From Sulfurovum lithotrophicum (GTDB lineage: Bacteria > Campylobacterota > Campylobacteria > Campylobacterales > Sulfurovaceae), in assembly GCF_000987835.1 (NCBI RefSeq), contig NZ_CP011308.1, forward strand, positions 682,001-746,000: a DNA stretch of 64,000 nt. Direction: 5' to 3'. Of this stretch, positions 8,276 through 17,688 are shown piece after piece. The notes under the pieces are model-generated. The model was not told where the DNA came from and did not search any database. It saw only the letters and a list, made by a program, of their open reading frames with translations. A program made the translations under genes and the position numbers. Every line of letters starts with the position of its first letter. Position 1 is the stretch's first letter.

Positions 8276-10429
8276 TTGGACGCTTTTTTATCGAAAGCTA
8301 AGAACATACACAGCATAGAAGAAGCGAAAGCACTTCTGTGGGCACAGATTCCACATCCCCTCCCTTCCACAATCAAAGCCCTTGAGCTTGCAATGACGGC
8401 CCATGACGGACAGAAGCGAAAAAGCGGTGAGCCTTACATCGTACACCCCATTCTGGTCGCAGCTATCACTGCGGCTTTTTCCAATGATGAAACCATGGTA
8501 CAGGCGGCATTGCTGCATGACGTAGTGGAAGATACTCCATTTGACATCGAGGACATAAGAAAGCAGTTCGGAGACGATATTGCCCATATGGTCGGGGGAT
8601 TGACGAAGATCGTTGAAATACGTGATGAAGAGCTGGTACCGTTCGGATCCGATGAGCGGCTGATCAACTCTGCACTTACCTTCAGAAAGATGCTTATCGC
8701 TTCGATCAAAGATATACGGGTGCTGGTCATCAAACTCTGTGACCGTTTGCATAATATGCTAACCCTGGATGCCCTTCCTCCCGAAAAACAGAAACGTATT
8801 GCTGAAGAGACACTGGTGGTCTATGCACCTATTGCACACAGGTTGGGTATTTCGCGTCTGAAGAACAGTCTGGAAGACCTGAGCTTCTTTTACATCTACC
8901 CGGATGATTATAAAAAAATCGATACCTATATTCAAAACAATGCACAGAACCTGCAATTCAAACTTAATGCATTCATCCACAGAGTGAAAGACACCATGAA
9001 CAAAGACGGATTCTCCGACAAGGATTTCGAGATCATCGGCAGGGTCAAGCACTACTACTCTATCTACCTGAAGATGCATCGCAAGGGTGTGAGCATCGAT
9101 GAGGTACTTGATCTGCTGGCAATCCGCATTATTGTCAAAGAACCTATCGAGTGTTATCGGGTACTTGGGCTGATGCACCTGAACTTTACACCGCTGATCT
9201 CCCGTTTTAAAGATTATATCGCTATTCCAAAAGAGAACGGTTACAAAACGATACATACGACACTTTTCAACGAAGAGGGGATCGTAGAGGCACAAATACG
9301 TACCGTAGATATGCACAGACTGGCAGAGTACGGTGTCGCAGCACACTGGAAGTACAAGGACGGTGCGGACAGTGTGAACCTTGAATGGCTGGAGAGTCTG
9401 CATTTCCAGAATGAATCGATCGAAGAGTTCTATGAACTGGCCAAATCGGACCTTTTCTCCGAAGATATTACGGTCTTTTCTCCCAAAGGGGACTACTTCA
9501 CTCTTCCCAAAGGTTCCGTGGCACTTGATTTTGCCTATGCCATACACTCGGAAGTGGGGGCCAATGCGACCGGTGCTCTGGTTAACAAGCACAAGTCTTC
9601 GCTTCTGACGGTACTTAAGAATGGTGATATTGTCAAGATATTGAAAGATGATGAACCACACCTGCACTGCTCCTGGCTCGATACGGTCAAGACCTCCAAA
9701 GCCAAAGAGGGGATACGCAGTCACTGCAGGGCGCGGATCAAAGAGGTAGATACTCTCAGTGCTTATAATATATTGGGGACACTTTTCTCGCGGCATCCCG
9801 ATAAGATCAGACTGCTGATACAGCGTATGGGTCTGCAGGATTCGATACATAAACTTCCTTCGCACCTTTCATACTACAAAGATGTGATCCATAAGGTCGC
9901 TGACTATATGGGAGAAAAAGAGGTACGTTTCTGGGAGCTGCTGAAACGGGGCTACAAGGTACCGAAACTCAAAGAGATTGAGCATTTCAGGTTCTATACC
10001 AACAAGCCGCTGGACGGAGTAGAGTTCGATTACTGCTGCCATCCAAAAGTAGGGGACCAGATTGTTGCGTTTTATAAGGACAGTAAGGCTATTATACACC
10101 ATAAATTATGCAAGCATGCCTATGCCAAGATCAAGGCGGGCGAGGCGATGGTCCATGTGGACTGGCGTTTCTCCAAGATGTCGCGCTACAGGCTGATCAT
10201 CAGCCTGCAGAACCAGAAGGGCGCGCTTGCGGATATGCTGACGAAACTGACACGGCTGGACTTAAATGTCATCAGTATTGAACTGGGTATACAGAGTTCC
10301 GAGAGTGCCGAGTATTGCCAGCTCGAAGTGGAAAGCAGTGAAAGCAAACGCAGTGTTCTCAAAGAGAAACTGACACAGAAATTCAAACTCATCGACATCG
10401 TCAGTCTTGACGATGCGTACAATAAATAA
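8276..10429 (+). CDS. spoT: Bifunctional (p)ppGpp synthetase/hydrolase
   Basis: 717 residues from a TTG only 6 nt after rpoZ. The HD hydrolase domain (about residues 40-195) has HDGQKRKSGEPYIVHP and LLHDVVEDT intact. The synthetase domain (about 240-350) has RIIVKEPIECYRVLG, FKDYIAIPKENGYKTIHT and EAQIRT. A TGS domain starts at DITVFSPKG (about 394), a helical/Cys-containing region follows, and an ACT domain closes the protein (about 640-717). Campylobacterota usually carry a single such enzyme that both makes and degrades the stringent-response alarmone. Both active sites look complete. Confidence 0.92.
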   Translation: MDAFLSKAKNIHSIEEAKALLWAQIPHPLPSTIKALELAMTAHDGQKRKSGEPYIVHPILVAAITAAFSNDETMVQAALLHDVVEDTPFDIEDIRKQFGDDIAHMVGGLTKIVEIRDEELVPFGSDERLINSALTFRKMLIASIKDIRVLVIKLCDRLHNMLTLDALPPEKQKRIAEETLVVYAPIAHRLGISRLKNSLEDLSFFYIYPDDYKKIDTYIQNNAQNLQFKLNAFIHRVKDTMNKDGFSDKDFEIIGRVKHYYSIYLKMHRKGVSIDEVLDLLAIRIIVKEPIECYRVLGLMHLNFTPLISRFKDYIAIPKENGYKTIHTTLFNEEGIVEAQIRTVDMHRLAEYGVAAHWKYKDGADSVNLEWLESLHFQNESIEEFYELAKSDLFSEDITVFSPKGDYFTLPKGSVALDFAYAIHSEVGANATGALVNKHKSSLLTVLKNGDIVKILKDDEPHLHCSWLDTVKTSKAKEGIRSHCRARIKEVDTLSAYNILGTLFSRHPDKIRLLIQRMGLQDSIHKLPSHLSYYKDVIHKVADYMGEKEVRFWELLKRGYKVPKLKEIEHFRFYTNKPLDGVEFDYCCHPKVGDQIVAFYKDSKAIIHHKLCKHAYAKIKAGEAMVHVDWRFSKMSRYRLIISLQNQKGALADMLTKLTRLDLNVISIELGIQSSESAEYCQLEVESSESKRSVLKEKLTQKFKLIDIVSLDDAYNK

Positions 10430-10453
10430 AAGATCAAAAGAAGAAGGAAAGAA

Positions 10454-11653
10454 ATGGTAGAGCAGGCGTTGGAAGAGATAAGCAGAGGTACCGCGGAGAT
10501 TATCGATATGGAGCGTATCGAAAAGTTGGTCTCGAAGTATTATGAAGACGGTACAACGTATACGGTCAAAGCAGGCTTTGACCCTACCGGAGCCGATCTG
10601 CACCTTGGGCATACTGTCCTCCTGCAAAAGCTCAAAGCCTTCCAGAAGCACGGCGCACGTATACAGCTGCTCATTGGTGATTTTACTGCGATGATCGGTG
10701 ACCCGACAGGGAAGAGTGAAACAAGAAAGGTCCTTGACAGAACGACAATTCTTGAGAATGCACAGACCTACCAGGACCAGGTCTTCAACATACTTGATAA
10801 AAGTAAAACAGATGTGGTATTCAACTCGACCTGGCTTGAAGCGCTGGGCGCGGCGGGTATGGTTTCTTTGACAACGACTTTCAATGTGGCACGTATGCTT
10901 GAACGTGATGATTTTGAGAAACGCTATAAGAGCGGAAAAAGCATCTCTATCTCTGAATTCATCTATCCTCTGCTTCAGGGCTATGATTCTGTAGAGCTGC
11001 AAAGTGACATTGAGATCGGCGGAACGGACCAGAAATTTAACCTGCTGATGGGTAGATTCCTTCAGCGTGCCTATGAGATAGATAAAGAACAGGCTGTCCT
11101 GATGATGCCGATCCTCGAAGGGCTTGACGGTGTACAGAAGATGAGCAAGTCGCTTAACAATTACATCGGTATCACGGAAGAACCAAAAGATATCTATGCC
11201 AAGACGCTTTCTGTCTCCGATGAATTGATGTGGCGCTATTACGAGCTTCTGAGTGAGAGACCACTTGAAGAGATTGCACAGATGAAGCAGGATGTAGCTC
11301 AGGGGAAACTCCACCCTAAAACAGCGAAAGAGAATCTTGCACTCGAACTGGTCACAAGATTCTATAATAAAGAGTTGGCTACACTTGCCAAAGAAGAGTT
11401 TGACAATGTCTTCAAAGCCAACCAGCTGCCTTCTGATATAAACGAGATCGAGGCGGAAGAGGGGATCTGGATATGTAAAGCCCTGGTGGATGCGGGTATA
11501 GAACCTTCTACTTCCCAGGCAAGAAGAGATATTAAACAGGGTGCGGTACGGATAGATCAGGAGAAGATCTCCGATGAGAAGATGAACCTGGAAGCGGGAG
11601 AGTATATCCTCCAGGTAGGAAAAAGAAAATTTGCGAAAGTGAAGGTGAAGTAA
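10454..11653 (+). CDS. tyrS: Tyrosyl-tRNA synthetase
   Basis: 399 residues. The class I signature is HLGHT (HIGH variant, residues about 48-52) after AGFDPTGADL, and KMSKS occurs in GVQKMSKSLNNYIG. An S4 RNA-binding domain occupies the last 65 residues (SQARRDIKQGAVRID). The Shine-Dalgarno AAGGAA is 7 nt before the ATG. It charges tRNA-Tyr with tyrosine. It overlaps the next ORF by one nucleotide. Confidence 0.93.
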   Translation: MVEQALEEISRGTAEIIDMERIEKLVSKYYEDGTTYTVKAGFDPTGADLHLGHTVLLQKLKAFQKHGARIQLLIGDFTAMIGDPTGKSETRKVLDRTTILENAQTYQDQVFNILDKSKTDVVFNSTWLEALGAAGMVSLTTTFNVARMLERDDFEKRYKSGKSISISEFIYPLLQGYDSVELQSDIEIGGTDQKFNLLMGRFLQRAYEIDKEQAVLMMPILEGLDGVQKMSKSLNNYIGITEEPKDIYAKTLSVSDELMWRYYELLSERPLEEIAQMKQDVAQGKLHPKTAKENLALELVTRFYNKELATLAKEEFDNVFKANQLPSDINEIEAEEGIWICKALVDAGIEPSTSQARRDIKQGAVRIDQEKISDEKMNLEAGEYILQVGKRKFAKVKVK

Positions 11654-12762
11654 TGTTGTTCAAACCATTTAAGATCGGAAAGTATACGATCGAGAAACCG
11701 ATCATACAGGGTGGAATGGGTGTAGGTATCTCTTGGGACCAGTTGGCAGGGAACGTCTCCAGAGAGGGAGGACTCGGCGTGATCTCTGCTGTAGGAACAG
11801 GGGTATACAAGAACAGAAAGTATTTGCATGGAAATGAGATGGTTGGAAAAGATCACAGACCGCTTGAAGCGATCAATTTCTATTCATTCAATGCACTTAA
11901 ACATATTTTTGAGAATGCCAGAGAGATATGTGGTGATGCACCTTTGGCTGCAAATATATTGTACGCACAGAGCGAGTATGACCGTGTGGTACAGGATGCC
12001 TGCAAAGCCGGTGCCGATATTATTATCACCGGTGCGGGTCTGCCTTTGACCATGCCGGATGCAGCCAAAGATTACCCGGAGGTTGCACTTGTGCCCATTG
12101 TCTCTACAGCCAAGGCACTTCGTATTCTCTGCAGAAGATGGAAAAAGACACATAACAGGTTACCCGATGCGGTTATTGTAGAAGGGCCGCTCAGTGGTGG
12201 GCATCAGGGCTTTAAATACGAAGAGTGTTTTCTACCTGAGAACCAGCTTGAGGCGATCCTCCCTCCTGTAGTGGAAGAGGCGAAAGAGTGGGGTGATATT
12301 CCTGTAATCGCTGCCGGAGGTGTCTGGGATCATGATGATATCGTAAGAATGATGGAACTCGGTGCGTCTGCGGTGCAGATGGGGACACGTTTCATCGGTA
12401 CGGTAGAGTGTGATGCCAGTCAGGTCATGAAACAGGTTATTATAGACTCTACTGAAGATACGATCAAACTGTTCAAATCGCCTGTAGGCTACCCTGCGCG
12501 CGGTGTGAGAACGGAACTCCATAAGCGTATTGAAGAGGGAACGGCACCAAAAATTGCCTGTATTTCCAACTGTGTCACGCCTTGCCATCGTGGTGAGGAA
12601 GCGAAGATCGTGGGATACTGTATCGCCGACAGGCTTTCGGATGCTTACGATGGTATCGCAGAGACGGGACTTTTCTTTACCGGTGCCAACGGCTATAGAC
12701 TCAATGAGATCATCACTGTCAAAAAACTGATGGATAAACTGATGAACGGAGAAGAGAAATAG
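11653..12762 (+). CDS. Nitronate monooxygenase / 2-nitropropane dioxygenase-family flavoprotein
   Basis: 369 residues. The start IIQGGMGVGISWDQLAGNVSREGGLGVISA is the FMN TIM-barrel N-terminus. GGHQGFK (about residue 178) supplies the conserved catalytic-type His. IPVIAAGGVWDHDDI followed by GASAVQMGTRFIGTVE is the phosphate-binding end of the barrel. A C-terminal Cys-containing region (CISNCVTPCHR) is an additional element. Family members oxidise nitronates or act as FabK-like enoyl reductases; the substrate is not determinable here. It is coupled to tyrS by a one-base overlap and followed closely by the amidase gene. Confidence 0.75.
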   Translation: MLFKPFKIGKYTIEKPIIQGGMGVGISWDQLAGNVSREGGLGVISAVGTGVYKNRKYLHGNEMVGKDHRPLEAINFYSFNALKHIFENAREICGDAPLAANILYAQSEYDRVVQDACKAGADIIITGAGLPLTMPDAAKDYPEVALVPIVSTAKALRILCRRWKKTHNRLPDAVIVEGPLSGGHQGFKYEECFLPENQLEAILPPVVEEAKEWGDIPVIAAGGVWDHDDIVRMMELGASAVQMGTRFIGTVECDASQVMKQVIIDSTEDTIKLFKSPVGYPARGVRTELHKRIEEGTAPKIACISNCVTPCHRGEEAKIVGYCIADRLSDAYDGIAETGLFFTGANGYRLNEIITVKKLMDKLMNGEEK

Positions 12763-12763
12763 A

Positions 12764-13999
12764 GTGAAATTGCTTGGGATATTTTTTGCCGTTCTGCTTA
12801 GTCCCATTCTGCTTTTTTCGTCGCCGACACTGCTGAAAAAAGCGGAACTTCAAAAAGGCGAACTACACCTCTTCTTCAGCAAATCCTACAGTAAAAGCAA
12901 TATCAGACATTTTATGCTGAAAACACCCTATCGGGAAGTGTTCGATCTCAAAAATGTACGTTTGGCAAACCAAAGAGTAGGGAAGAACCTTTCCACGCCG
13001 CACTGCCAATCGATCAGGGTCTCACAGTACCGGAAAAAGATGGTCCGTATCGTGATTGAAACAGAGAAAAAGTATGTCTGCAATGCCTATCAGCCGCTGT
13101 TCAGTTTTAACAGTTATCACATACCCCTGCCGAAATTCACTGTAACACACCCTACACGTCTGAAAAATAAACATTATGTCAATAAGAAAAAAGAGGTATC
13201 CGGTACCAAAAACGTCAAAAAAGTATCTGTGGTCTATAATCGTCCTAAAAAAAGTGTCTTAGAAAAGTTTGACAAAAGAGCTTCATATGCATTGCACAGA
13301 AAAGAGCGTATCGTGATCGATGCGGGACATGGAGGACATGATACAGGGGCGATTGCAAGGGGGAAAAGAGAGAAGGATCTTGTGCTTCAGATCGCCAAAC
13401 GTCTGGAAAGGCAGTTAAAGAAAAGAGGCTATGCTGTCTCGATGACCCGGCGCAGTGACCGTTTTATAAAACTGAAACAGCGTACGAAGATCGCAGACAA
13501 AAAAGATGCAAAAGTCTTTGTCTCTATCCATGCCAACTCGGTACCAAAAAGAAAACAGAACAAGGTACATGGAATAGAGACTTTTTTTCTGCAGACGACA
13601 AGAGATGCCAAATCCCAGCGTATTGCAGCCCGTGAGAACAAGGCAGTCCTGAAAGGGGCTGGAGATAAACTCAGCAAACATGTGATCATTGACTCGGTAC
13701 TGAACGGTCCGAAGATCGTTCAGTCCAACAAACTGGCCATCGATGTACAGCGGCGTATCATGACCAACCTGCGTGCCAACTACAGGGGGGTGAAGGATGG
13801 TGGGGTACGCTACGCACCTTTTTGGGTACTCGTAGGGGCAAGCAGACCATCCATACTGGTCGAAGTGGGCTATATTTCCCATCCCCGAGAACGAAAAAGA
13901 CTCTTTACTCCAAAATACCAGGAGCTGATCGCCAAAGGTATTGCCGAAGGAATCAGCAATTACCTCGACAACCGAAGAAAAGAGATCGATTTTGACTAG
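12764..13999 (+). CDS. Periplasmic N-acetylmuramoyl-L-alanine amidase (AmiC-type) with AMIN-like N-domain
   Basis: 411 residues from GTG. A signal peptide (LGIFFAVLLSPILLFS) is followed by an AMIN-like beta domain (about residues 20-125), a basic linker, and an Amidase_3 domain (about 183-405). Zinc-site and catalytic elements are present: VIDAGHGGHDTGA, KREKDLVL, FVSIHANSV and ILVEVGYIS. The enzyme cleaves the amide between MurNAc and the stem peptide to split septal wall. FtsEX and the degenerate LytM protein earlier in the window are its likely control apparatus. A second, shorter paralogue follows 64 nt downstream. Confidence 0.88.
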   Translation: MKLLGIFFAVLLSPILLFSSPTLLKKAELQKGELHLFFSKSYSKSNIRHFMLKTPYREVFDLKNVRLANQRVGKNLSTPHCQSIRVSQYRKKMVRIVIETEKKYVCNAYQPLFSFNSYHIPLPKFTVTHPTRLKNKHYVNKKKEVSGTKNVKKVSVVYNRPKKSVLEKFDKRASYALHRKERIVIDAGHGGHDTGAIARGKREKDLVLQIAKRLERQLKKRGYAVSMTRRSDRFIKLKQRTKIADKKDAKVFVSIHANSVPKRKQNKVHGIETFFLQTTRDAKSQRIAARENKAVLKGAGDKLSKHVIIDSVLNGPKIVQSNKLAIDVQRRIMTNLRANYRGVKDGGVRYAPFWVLVGASRPSILVEVGYISHPRERKRLFTPKYQELIAKGIAEGISNYLDNRRKEIDFD

Positions 14000-14063
14000 T
14001 TTTTTACAAAATAGAATGGAAGATTTATATGAAGTTGAGTAAAACTATTATAGGAGAAGAACA

Positions 14064-14837
14064 ATGCGATATATAAAATATTTTTTACTGGGAATACTTT
14101 TAGTCCTGATAGTAACGGGATGTGTAGGCCCTGACAGATCGGATGATCTTGTAGTTATCGATGCGGGTCACGGCGGGCATGACTGCGGTGCTCTTTGTGC
14201 GGGGAAACAGGAAAAAGATCTTGTGCTGCAGATTACCAAAAAACTGGCAAAAGAGTTCAAAAGAAAAGGTTACAGAGTCTATTTGACCAGGGGTAAGGAC
14301 AAGTTCCTGAAACTGGGAGAGCGAACCCGCATTGCCGACAAGATGGATGCGAAGGTTTTTATCTCCATCCATGCCAATGCCATAGCGGACAAAAGCAGAT
14401 TTGAAGCGGTGGAGGGTATCGAGACCTACTTCCTGCAGAAAACACGGGATGCACGTTCCCAAAGGGTAGCAGCAAGAGAAAATGTCGCCGTGCTGCAGGG
14501 AGCGGATGCGCTCAGTAAAGATGTCATCATTGACTCGGTCCTGAACGGTCCGAAGATCGTTGAGTCCAACAAGCTGGCTATCGATGTGCAGAACGGTATC
14601 ATGAGACAGGTAAGGAGCAAATACAAAGATGCCAGAAGCGGCGGGGCGAAACCGGCACCTTTTTATGTTCTTGTAGGAGCCAGCCGTCCTTCAATTCTTG
14701 TCGAGGTAGGGTATATCACAAATTCCAAAGAAAGAGCAAGGCTTTTTAAAGCTGACTATCAGGAGCGTATCGCTCAAGGGATCGTAGCGGGGGTAGGCAG
14801 ATACCTGGATAACCGAAAAGCAGACAGCGGGGTTTAA
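14064..14837 (+). CDS. N-acetylmuramoyl-L-alanine amidase, lipoprotein paralogue without AMIN domain
   Basis: 257 residues. A lipoprotein signal (IKYFLLGILLVLIVTGC, Cys20) leads straight into an Amidase_3 domain (VVIDAGHGGHDCGALC, KQEKDLVL, FISIHANA, ILVEVGYIT). It is clearly a paralogue of the preceding gene, sharing long stretches such as DSVLNGPKIV-x-SNKLAIDVQ. The localisation module differs: lipid anchor here, AMIN domain there. The catalytic residues look intact. Tandem duplication followed by re-targeting is the simplest reading. Confidence 0.85.
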   Translation: MRYIKYFLLGILLVLIVTGCVGPDRSDDLVVIDAGHGGHDCGALCAGKQEKDLVLQITKKLAKEFKRKGYRVYLTRGKDKFLKLGERTRIADKMDAKVFISIHANAIADKSRFEAVEGIETYFLQKTRDARSQRVAARENVAVLQGADALSKDVIIDSVLNGPKIVESNKLAIDVQNGIMRQVRSKYKDARSGGAKPAPFYVLVGASRPSILVEVGYITNSKERARLFKADYQERIAQGIVAGVGRYLDNRKADSGV

Positions 14838-14847
14838 ATGAAGCAGG

Positions 14848-14867
14848 GTGCTGTCGCATGACAGCAC
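14848..14867. repeat. Palindrome of the GGGTGC family (CTGT core), possible terminator
   Basis: GTGCTGTC, loop GCAT, GACAGCAC: a perfect 8-bp stem directly after the second amidase gene. It is preceded by CAGG and so resembles one unit of the dispersed palindrome family, with the same CTGT core as the copy at 39821. Confidence 0.65.
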
Positions 14868-14971
14868 TATTGCCAATTATATTTTCCAATCGAATATTTT
14901 CTTTATATTTTGTCCCAGTTCATTTATTATTCATAAAAGCATGGTACTATTTATAAAAAGAAGGTGAGGCT

Positions 14972-15484
14972 ATGAAAAAGATCATTGTGGGAAGCCTGCT
15001 GACAGTGGGAAGCTGTATGGCTATTGAAGTAGGGGTAATACCGCCTAGTGTTACGTTGAGCGGAGTGAACGGCGGCAAGGTCGGTGGAGGCAGTTGGAGC
15101 TCTTCCATGCTGAAAGGAAAAGTGCACATTCTTTTTTATGTGGACCCTGACGAGCGTGACCTGAACAAAGCTTTGACACAGGCACTCAAGCAACGCCATT
15201 TCAACAGAAAGAAGTATGCCTCTGTTGCCATGATAAACCTGGCAGCGACCTGGCTGCCCAATGTTATTTTGGAGTCCAAACTCAAAGCCAAGCAGAAAGA
15301 ATTTCCCGATACGATCTATGTCAAAGACAAGAAAAAGGTTGTATTGAAAAAGTGGGATCTTGCAGATGACAATTCGGATATTCTGATTTTTGACAAAAAG
15401 GGTAGGCTGATCTATAAGAAATATGGAAAACTGTCGGATAAAGAGATAGGAAACGTACTTGCGTTGATCGAAAAGAATCTATAG
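14972..15484 (+). CDS. YtfJ-like periplasmic thioredoxin-fold protein
   Basis: 170 residues with a signal peptide (KKIIVGSLLTVGSCMA). The body fits the YtfJ family, a thioredoxin-like fold lacking a CxxC: SSSMLKGKVHILFYVDPDERD, a middle LAATWLPNVILESKLKAKQK, then FPDTIYVKDKKKVVLKKW and SDILIFDKKGRLIYKKYGKLS. The biochemical role of the family is unknown. The stop at 15482-15484 overlaps, tail to tail, the stop of the MFS gene on the other strand (6-nt overlap). Confidence 0.65.
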   Translation: MKKIIVGSLLTVGSCMAIEVGVIPPSVTLSGVNGGKVGGGSWSSSMLKGKVHILFYVDPDERDLNKALTQALKQRHFNRKKYASVAMINLAATWLPNVILESKLKAKQKEFPDTIYVKDKKKVVLKKWDLADDNSDILIFDKKGRLIYKKYGKLSDKEIGNVLALIEKNL

Positions 15485-16663
15485 ATATCTTTTTTTGAAC
15501 CATACGTAGTAAAGAGTGAAAAATATGAAACCTGTCCCCAAGACGGCAGTGATGCTCTCCAGGCTTAAATTCCATTTTGAAGCATACCCGATGAAAAGAG
15601 CCGTAGTGACGTTGGAGAGCATGAAAAACATGTCATTGTAGGAAATGACACGGCCCATGTATTTTTGTTCTGTTTCTTCCTGTATGAGCAGGTAGGTGTA
15701 GGACCAGAGTGTGGTAATGAAGAATCCTGTCACAAACAGGGAAAACAGCGCAAGGTAGAAGCTGTACTCAAGCTGTGACCAGAGGATGATGGAGGCACCC
15801 TGAAGCAGGAAGAACCAGTGTAGGTTCTCTCTGGAAATGACCTTTCCTATGAAAAAAGGGCCGATCATCAGTCCCAGGGCACGTGTGGCATTCATGAGCC
15901 CGATGGCAAGAGGCACGGCGATAAGTTCCTTGTACCGGAAGTCTGCCAGCAGGGTGATGAGCGCATCGAAACTGGTTAGACCGATGGCAGCATGGAAGAA
16001 GATGAGATGCAGCAGTTTTCTTTGTGACTTGAGGTAGAAAAAACCCTCTTTGAGCATCTGCCAATTGGAACCGACATGGATGGCCTGCTCCAGGTTGACC
16101 TGCAGGCCGAGCAGCAAGAGAAGAGCGGTTGCATAGAGGAGGGCATCCATCATAAAAGCAGCATCAAAACCGATATAGTAGGTTATAATGCCACCAACGG
16201 CCATACCTGCGGCGTAGGTGAAGGACCAGATAATGGAGTGGATCTCATTGGTATTTTTGAGCATTTTTCCTTTGAGCAGTTTGGGAAACAGTGCCATCTC
16301 AGCCGAAAAGAGTACGGATGCCGCGGCAGAACGCAGGAAGATAAGCAGCATCAGTACCCAGACATAGGCAAGCGAGTCGATGAAAATGAACCCGATGGTG
16401 GCGAAGATCTCCGTGCATAGAAGTACAAGCATCAGTTTCTTGAAGTCGATACGGTCAATGATAATGCCGATGATCGGTGCGAGTATGACGGCGGGAAGCA
16501 TTGCCATAGCAGCGGTGAGGGCAATGGTGACTTCGTCGGCGTCGAAAAAGACGAGCATGGAGAAAATGGCGACCTGTGAGAACCATGTGCCAAAATAGGA
16601 GATAAGCTGAATAGCGGAAAGCCTTGCTACAATAGGGTGTTTCAGGGTTTCTCTATAGGTCAT
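15479..16663 (-). CDS. Major facilitator superfamily transporter
   Basis: 394 residues, almost entirely hydrophobic, with about 10-12 predicted membrane helices. It begins MTYRETLKHPIVARLSAIQLISYFGTWFSQVAIF, the pattern of EntS/MFS_3-type exporters, which often move siderophores, drugs or lipids. An MFS cytoplasmic loop is visible as GIIIDRIDFKKLMLV (D-R-x-x-x-K/R). The substrate is unknown. It follows the CinA-like gene by 8 nt in the same direction, so the two are likely one operon. Confidence 0.75.
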   Translation of the reverse strand: MTYRETLKHPIVARLSAIQLISYFGTWFSQVAIFSMLVFFDADEVTIALTAAMAMLPAVILAPIIGIIIDRIDFKKLMLVLLCTEIFATIGFIFIDSLAYVWVLMLLIFLRSAAASVLFSAEMALFPKLLKGKMLKNTNEIHSIIWSFTYAAGMAVGGIITYYIGFDAAFMMDALLYATALLLLLGLQVNLEQAIHVGSNWQMLKEGFFYLKSQRKLLHLIFFHAAIGLTSFDALITLLADFRYKELIAVPLAIGLMNATRALGLMIGPFFIGKVISRENLHWFFLLQGASIILWSQLEYSFYLALFSLFVTGFFITTLWSYTYLLIQEETEQKYMGRVISYNDMFFMLSNVTTALFIGYASKWNLSLESITAVLGTGFIFFTLYYVWFKKRYL

Positions 16664-16671
16664 GGAGAGTA

Positions 16672-17424
16672 TCAGGCTTCGTCGTTCAGGCCGTAGCGGA
16701 TATGCTTTTTTTCAAGGAGGTCTATATACTTCTGGAAGGACTCTTTGGCTTTGGCTTTGTCATGTGAAGCGACAGAGATGGAAACACGCCATCCGTCAGA
16801 GTAGAGTTTGGGAAGCGAAGAGAACTCCACCTCTTTGGGCATCTGTTCCATCACTTCGATGAGTTCATTCTCTTTGCAGAGGGCCGTAAGAGTATAACGG
16901 TAATAAGTCTTGCTCTCTGGCAGCAGTTTTTTCATGATCTCTTCAAGCATCGGATGGCTCATTTCGGGAAAACCCGGCATGAAAAAATAGCGCTCGTCCA
17001 GAGAGAAGGCCGGCATTTTGTTGACGGGATTATCAAGCAGTTCTGCCCCTTTGGGAAGTTCCGCCATTTTAATGGGGTGTGGATAGGCGGCTTCACCCAG
17101 TTTCTCTTCTATGATCTGTTTGGCTTCTGGATGTTCATATAGTACGCCGTTGCGTAGTGCAATAGCCGCACATTTTCTGGTATGGTCATCGGGTGTGGAG
17201 CCGATGCCTCCGAAAGAAAAAAGTACAGGATTGGGTTGTGAAGCGATGAATCTAATGGTCTGTACAATGAGTGCCGGGTCATCTTCTATGATGAAAGAGC
17301 CGGTGAGTTTGGCACCTTTTTTTGCCAGTATCTTTGTAACAAAATCAAAGTGCTTGTCCTGACGTCTGCGATTGAGGATCTCGGTACCGATAATGAGAGT
17401 GAAGAAGTGCGGGGTGGACGACAT
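16672..17424 (-). CDS. CinA/MoaB-like molybdopterin-binding-domain protein
   Basis: About 250 residues. I choose ATG 17424 because CAAGGA lies 6-7 nt upstream on the coding strand, although the frame opens 16 codons earlier. It contains LIIGTEILNRRRQDKHFDFVTKILA and PVLFSFGGIGSTPDDHT, the MoCF-binding signature of the CinA N-terminal domain (GTELL and GG-x-GPT-x-DD variants). The C-terminal amidase domain of full CinA is missing. Such stand-alone proteins are often annotated competence/damage-inducible protein A or nicotinamide-nucleotide pyrophosphatase-like. The exact reaction is unproven. Confidence 0.7.
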   Translation of the reverse strand: MSSTPHFFTLIIGTEILNRRRQDKHFDFVTKILAKKGAKLTGSFIIEDDPALIVQTIRFIASQPNPVLFSFGGIGSTPDDHTRKCAAIALRNGVLYEHPEAKQIIEEKLGEAAYPHPIKMAELPKGAELLDNPVNKMPAFSLDERYFFMPGFPEMSHPMLEEIMKKLLPESKTYYRYTLTALCKENELIEVMEQMPKEVEFSSLPKLYSDGWRVSISVASHDKAKAKESFQKYIDLLEKKHIRYGLNDEA

Positions 17425-17688
17425 GCTGTATCCTTGTGGAATCTGTAGAGTGTTTAAAAGAGACTGCCCCATATTTTGTGTAAGTAAAATCCGTCACTTT
17501 TATATAAATGTATTTTATCTAATTTCACCTGACTTTGCAGCTATCCTTCTTATAGAAAAATGGATACCAAAAGACAATAACTGGAGCTATTGAATGAGTC
17601 AAATAGCCAGTGAGTATAGCTAAGAATTACTTTATCTCTTGCTAATATTAATGACAGACCCTTATACTTCTTATACTTTCAGGAGCGA

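Noticed and set aside
8759-9865. 368-codon minus-strand ORF opposite spoT
   Set aside because: Lies wholly within spoT, with shadow-type composition and no recognisable family.
17473-17688. Gene or RNA in the gap between the CinA-like and GGDEF/EAL genes
   Set aside because: Only an imperfect hairpin (CTGGAGCTATTGA...TCAAATAGCCAG) is visible; no ORF or conserved RNA is recognised.
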